A stretch of DNA of 19,456 nt, taken from JAIRTY01 sp050257395. GTDB taxonomy: Bacteria; Actinomycetota; Actinomycetes; Streptosporangiales; Streptosporangiaceae. The position numbers were made by a program, and so were the translations under genes. How positions within the stretch are numbered: position 1 is the first letter of the stretch; each line of letters opens with the position of its first letter. Of the stretch, positions 15,701-19,456 are shown in pieces. Under the pieces are notes generated by a model. That model was given only the letters and a program-made list of their open reading frames with translations. It had not been told where the DNA came from and did no database searches. The DNA lies in NCBI GenBank assembly GCA_050257395.1, contig JBLMWU010000277.1, forward strand, positions 1-19,456, read 5' to 3'.

Positions 15701-18700
15701 CCTCCCCGCGCATCAGTGTGGTCGTCCCGTTCTTCAACAACGGGGATGTCCTCGACGAGTGCCTGCGGTCCATCGCGGGGCAGACGTTCACCGACCTCGA
15801 AGTGATCATGGTGGACGACGGGTCGGAGGACCAGGGGCCCGAGGTGGCGCGCAAGTGGGCGGCGGCCGACCCCAGGTTCAAGCTCTTCTTCAGCGAGAAC
15901 GGAGGCCCTGGCGGCGCCCGTAACCGGGGCGTGGAGCAGGCGCGGGGTGAGTTCCTCGCGTTCGTGGACGGCGACGACATGCTGCCGCCGCACACGTACG
16001 AGGTCATGCTGCACGCCCTGGAGAGCTCCGGCTCGGACTTCGTGTCCGGGGCGGTGAACCGGATCAGCACCGCCGAAGGTGTCCGCCCCTCGGCACTGCA
16101 CATGCGCGCGATCAAGCGCCGCAAGATCGGCACCCACGTCACCAGGTCGCCGGAGCTGCTCTACGACATCTCGGTGTGGAACAAGCTGTTCCGCCGCTCG
16201 TTCTGGGACGCCCACGGGCTGTACTACCCGGAGCAGATGGTCTGGGAGGACATCCAGCTCATGACCCGGGCGCACGTCCTGGCCAAGGCCGTGGACGTGA
16301 TCCCGGACTTCATCTACTACTGGCGCGAGCGGCAGGTGGGCGAGCTGTCGATCACCCAGAACCGCACCGACATCCAGAACCTGCGCGACCGCATCACCGC
16401 GCTGCTGGCCATCGACAAGTTCCTGCGCGCCGAGGCTCCCAGCCGGACCCTGCGCAAGCATCAGCACAAGGCGCTGGTCAACGACCTGTGGCTGTATGTG
16501 CGGGACCTGTACCGGGTGAGCGAGGACTACCTCACCGAGTACTTCGACCTCACCAACTCCTATCTGGACCAGGTGGACCGGCGGGTGTACCGGACCCTGC
16601 CCGCGCGCCAGAAGCTGGCCTACCACCTGACCAGGCGGCGGCTGCGGCAGCCGCTGCTGGACTTCCTCACCTGGCGGCTCGGCCAGCGGGTCACCACCAT
16701 CCCGGTGGTCCGCAGGCACGGGCGGCTGCAGGCCGACCTGCCGTTCCGCGGCGACAAGACGCTGAAGATCCCTACCCGGGTGTACCGGCCGTACTGGCGG
16801 GAGCTCGACCCGTTCGTCCAGGTCGAGAGCGTCACCTGGCAGCGCGGCAACCTGGTCATCGCCGGTCTGGCGTACGTGCCGTCCATCGACATCACCAAGC
16901 GCCGCCACACGAACAAGATCGTGATCCTGCGGCCGCGGGCACGGCTGCGGCCGCCGGTGATCTCGATGGCCACCTCGTGGCGGCACCCGCGGGCCACCCA
17001 GCTGTCCGGGCAGGAGCGCTACGACTACTCCTGGGCCGGGTTCCGCTGCGAGATCTCCTCCCGCTGGTTCCGGCTCGCCGGGCGGTGGCTGACCGGGGAG
17101 TGGGACTGCTTCATCCTGGTCCGCGGCCGCGGGGTGTGGCGGCCGGCCCGGCTGCACAGCCCCGCCCTGGGCGGCGCGGGCCACCCGGCCGCCCTGGAGC
17201 CGGTACCGGGGCTGCAGGTCCGGCCGACCTGGGTGGGCCGCCACCTGCATGTCGGCGTGCTGCGCACGCCCGCCCGGCTGGCTGGGGTCACCCGCGAGGG
17301 CGGCGGCCTGGTGCTGGACGTCACCCTGGACCTGACCGACCCGGCCGTGCCGGCCCCGGCGGGCGCGGAGTTCGTGCTGGTCCGCCCGGGTGGCAAGACC
17401 GTCCAGTCGTTCCCCGCCGGGATCACCGTCAGCGGGCAGGCGGTGCAGGTGCGCGGCACGGTCCCGGCCGCCGCCCTGGCCGCCGGGCCGGAGCAGCCCG
17501 GGGTGGTCCCGGTCGCCGGGGGCCGCAGCGGCAGCCCGGCCACCAGCTGGGACCTGTATCTCAAGCCGGCCGGGCAGGGCCGGATCCGGGTGACCTTCCC
17601 GGCCTCCGTCGGCGAGGCCCGCTGCGCCAGCGACGGCCGCGAGGTGGCCGTGGAGCGCAGCCGCTACGGCAACGTCACCCTGACCGAGCGGGCGCCGCAG
17701 CCGGTGGTCACCGGGCATGCCTGGACCGAAGGCGGCCAGCTGCAGCTGCAGGGCAGCTGGCTGGGCCCGGCCGGCACCGGGCTGGAACTGGTGCTGCGCC
17801 GCCAGGATGCCGCCGACGAGTACGCGGTCGGCTGTCAGCGCGACGGTGACGCGTTCACGGCCGTGATCGACGTGGCGGCCATGCCCACCTTCGGGCAGGC
17901 GGTGCCGCTGCACGACGGCAACTGGGACGTCCTGGCCCGGGCCAGTGCCGCCGGCAGCGTGCAGCTGACCGGCGTCAGCTACGACCACGCCCGGCTGGGC
18001 GAGATCTCGCACAAGAAGATCACCGCTGGCCCGAAGCTGTACAGCTTCACGACCAGCGGCTACGACTCGCCGGTGATCACGGTTGAGCCGCGGCTGCGCC
18101 TGTCCGAGCAGGGCGCCTTCAACCGCCGGGTGCTGCGCAAGGCGGTCTACCCGATCCAGTCCAAGCTGCCGCTGCGGGACGCGGTCCTGTTCGTGAGCTG
18201 GAACGGCAAGCAGTGCACGGACAACCCCCGCGGCATCGCCGAGGAGCTGCGCCGGCGTGGCGACGACCGCGAGCACATCTGGGTGGCGAACGACTACGCG
18301 GCGCCGGTCCCGGCCGGCGGCCGGGCGGTGCTGTCGGGCACCGAGGAGTACTTCGAGGCGCTGGCCCGCTGCAAGTACGTCATCTCCAACGACGACATGC
18401 AGTCCTTCTTCCGCAAGCGGGAAGGCCAGATCTACCTGCAGACCTGGCACGGCACCCCGCTCAAGCGGATCGGCTTCGATGTCGACAAGCCGCAGTTCGC
18501 CAGCGGCACCGCCTACTTCGACCACCTGCGCGACGACGTCGCCAAGTGGGACCTGCTGCTGTCGCAGAACCCGTTCAGCACGCCGATCCTGCGCCGCGCG
18601 TTCCGGTTCGAGGGCGAGATCTGCGAGTACGGCTATCCCCGCAACGACGTGCTGGCCCGCGGCGAGTCACGGGCCGGGGAGATCCGGCAGCGGCTGGGCA

Positions 18701-19251
18701 TCCCGGCCGGCAAGCGGGTGGTGCTGTACGCGCCGACCTGGCGCGACAACCAGTTCTACGCCTCCGGCCGGTACCGGTTCGACCTGCGGCTGGACCTGGA
18801 GCGGGCCTGGGAGGTGCTCGGCCCGGACCACGTGATCCTGGTCCGCGGCCACCACCACCTGGCCAACGACGTGTCGGCCGGGACCCGGCCGGGCTTCGCG
18901 CGGAACGTGACCGCCTACCCCGACATCGCCGAGCTGTTCCTGGTCAGCGACGTGCTGATCACCGACTACTCCTCGGTCATGTTCGACTTCGCGGCGACCG
19001 GCAGGCCGATGGTCTTCTTCACCTACGACCTGGCGCAGTACCGCGACCAGCTCCGCGGGTTCTACTTCGACTTCGAGGCGGAGGCCCCCGGGCCGCTGCT
19101 GGCCACCTCGGAGGAGGTGCTGGCCGCCGTGGCCGACACCGGCCCGGTCGAGTCCCGGTACGCCGCCGCCTACCAGGCGTTCGCCGCCAAGTACTGCCCC
19201 CTCGACGACGGCAAGGCAGGCGCCCGCATCTGCGACCGGCTGTTCAACTAG
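15697..19251 (+). CDS. Fusion of GT2 glycosyltransferase and TagF-like CDP-glycerol glycerophosphotransferase
   Basis: Predicted 1184-aa bifunctional enzyme for a surface polymer. Residues ~1-330 are a GT-A family 2 glycosyltransferase: ISVVVPFFNN, VDDGS with D40-D41, GGPGGARNRG, metal-binding DGDD (91-94), WNKLF (161-165) and acidic WED (183-185). Residues ~330-817 are a beta-rich region I cannot assign. From ~818 comes a TagF/TagB-like domain that adds glycerol-phosphate-type units from CDP-glycerol: TWHGTPLKRIGFD (from 916), YAPTWRD (1011-1017), RGHHHL (1050-1055) and ITDYSSVMFDFA (from 1088). Both H918 and the DYSS segment are in the expected places. There is no signal peptide or TM helix, so it should act at the inner membrane face. 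GTG start overlaps the asnB stop; GGAG lies 7 nt upstream, implying translational coupling. The true polymer is unknown. Confidence 0.9.
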   Translation: MTSPRISVVVPFFNNGDVLDECLRSIAGQTFTDLEVIMVDDGSEDQGPEVARKWAAADPRFKLFFSENGGPGGARNRGVEQARGEFLAFVDGDDMLPPHTYEVMLHALESSGSDFVSGAVNRISTAEGVRPSALHMRAIKRRKIGTHVTRSPELLYDISVWNKLFRRSFWDAHGLYYPEQMVWEDIQLMTRAHVLAKAVDVIPDFIYYWRERQVGELSITQNRTDIQNLRDRITALLAIDKFLRAEAPSRTLRKHQHKALVNDLWLYVRDLYRVSEDYLTEYFDLTNSYLDQVDRRVYRTLPARQKLAYHLTRRRLRQPLLDFLTWRLGQRVTTIPVVRRHGRLQADLPFRGDKTLKIPTRVYRPYWRELDPFVQVESVTWQRGNLVIAGLAYVPSIDITKRRHTNKIVILRPRARLRPPVISMATSWRHPRATQLSGQERYDYSWAGFRCEISSRWFRLAGRWLTGEWDCFILVRGRGVWRPARLHSPALGGAGHPAALEPVPGLQVRPTWVGRHLHVGVLRTPARLAGVTREGGGLVLDVTLDLTDPAVPAPAGAEFVLVRPGGKTVQSFPAGITVSGQAVQVRGTVPAAALAAGPEQPGVVPVAGGRSGSPATSWDLYLKPAGQGRIRVTFPASVGEARCASDGREVAVERSRYGNVTLTERAPQPVVTGHAWTEGGQLQLQGSWLGPAGTGLELVLRRQDAADEYAVGCQRDGDAFTAVIDVAAMPTFGQAVPLHDGNWDVLARASAAGSVQLTGVSYDHARLGEISHKKITAGPKLYSFTTSGYDSPVITVEPRLRLSEQGAFNRRVLRKAVYPIQSKLPLRDAVLFVSWNGKQCTDNPRGIAEELRRRGDDREHIWVANDYAAPVPAGGRAVLSGTEEYFEALARCKYVISNDDMQSFFRKREGQIYLQTWHGTPLKRIGFDVDKPQFASGTAYFDHLRDDVAKWDLLLSQNPFSTPILRRAFRFEGEICEYGYPRNDVLARGESRAGEIRQRLGIPAGKRVVLYAPTWRDNQFYASGRYRFDLRLDLERAWEVLGPDHVILVRGHHHLANDVSAGTRPGFARNVTAYPDIAELFLVSDVLITDYSSVMFDFAATGRPMVFFTYDLAQYRDQLRGFYFDFEAEAPGPLLATSEEVLAAVADTGPVESRYAAAYQAFAAKYCPLDDGKAGARICDRLFN

Positions 19252-19456
19252 CCCTCGCTCGCCGCCGGGCCGCTGGAGCCCGCCGTCTTCCCTCTGTCTT
19301 TCTGGCCCTCGGCTCGCCTCCGGGCCGCTGGAGCCCGCCGTCTTCCCTCTGTCTTTCTGGCCCTCGCTCGCCTCCGGGCCGCTGGAGCCCGCCGTCTTCC
19401 CTCTGTCTTTCTGGCCCTCGGCTCGCCTCCGGGCCGCTGGAGCCCGCCGTCTTCCC
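19252..19456. repeat. Tandem repeat array, alternating 54- and 55-bp units, open at window end
   Basis: Units begin at 19251 (54 bp), 19305 (55 bp), 19360 (54 bp) and 19414 (43 bp seen before the window ends). Odd units read CCCTCGCTCG, even units CCCTCGGCTCG, giving a 109-bp higher-order period. The only other difference is one base at 19264 in the first unit. Each unit holds a hairpin CGGGC-CGCTGGA-GCCCG followed by a pyrimidine-rich tract (TCTTCCCTCTGTCTTTCTGG), so each resembles a weak intrinsic terminator. The array begins at the stop codon of the GT2-TagF gene. The 55-bp units shift frame, which argues against coding. Confidence 0.9.

Noticed and set aside
15649..18525. 958-codon minus-strand open frame opposite the GT2-TagF gene
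   Set aside because: Low-complexity antisense translation; the plus strand encodes intact catalytic motifs.
19252..19456. Repeat array as a CRISPR locus
   Set aside because: Units are contiguous near-identical 54/55-bp copies without unique spacers, and no cas gene is present.
19252..19456. Repeat array as coding sequence of a downstream minus-strand gene
   Set aside because: The 55-bp units shift the frame every second repeat, so no consistent peptide repeat results.

Overview
This is a very GC-rich window with strong GC bias at third codon positions, GTG starts and GC-rich hairpins without U-tracts. These traits, plus the gene families present, point to a high-GC filamentous Actinomycetota chromosome; the genus cannot be fixed from the sequence alone. 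No rRNA, tRNA, CRISPR array, transposase, integrase or phage gene was seen. Gene order looks like ordinary chromosome with accessory patches.

Layout, left to right. (1) Positions 1-1540, minus strand: an OmpR/PhoB-type response regulator cut by the left edge, preceded in transcription order by a single-pass membrane protein with a Gly/Pro/Tyr-rich cytoplasmic tail. (2) 1635-2408, plus strand: a class I SAM-dependent methyltransferase, divergent from the membrane protein. (3) 2448-7717, minus strand: a probable operon plsX - ctpE-like P-type ATPase - argS (phospholipid precursor synthesis, cation transport, arginyl-tRNA synthesis). (4) About 0.5 kb without a gene, holding a 13-bp perfect palindrome and a leader hairpin, then 8277-9650, plus strand: a divergent lysine 2,3-aminomutase-family radical SAM protein. 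(5) A perfect 13-bp-stem hairpin separates it from a convergent 14-TM-type MFS exporter (9748-11376, minus). The exporter promoter region carries a 12-bp perfect palindrome. (6) 11633-13243, plus strand: an HSD10-like short-chain dehydrogenase and an enoyl-CoA hydratase, likely a small acyl-CoA oxidation operon. (7) 13499-19251, plus strand: an AsnB-type glutamine-dependent amidotransferase with a ~100-residue Gly/Pro/Trp-rich insertion, overlapping by 4 nt a 1184-aa fusion of a GT2 glycosyltransferase, a beta-rich middle region and a CDP-glycerol glycerophosphotransferase (TagF-like). (8) 19252 to the window end: an alternating 54/55-bp tandem repeat array that runs off the edge.

How the parts may work together: the asnB/GT2-TagF pair is the most distinctive unit. 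Overlapping genes imply coupled translation, and the domain content suggests synthesis and amide modification of a teichoic-acid-like or other phosphate-containing cell-surface polymer. That role is inference. The other sections look like independent housekeeping or small metabolic units.
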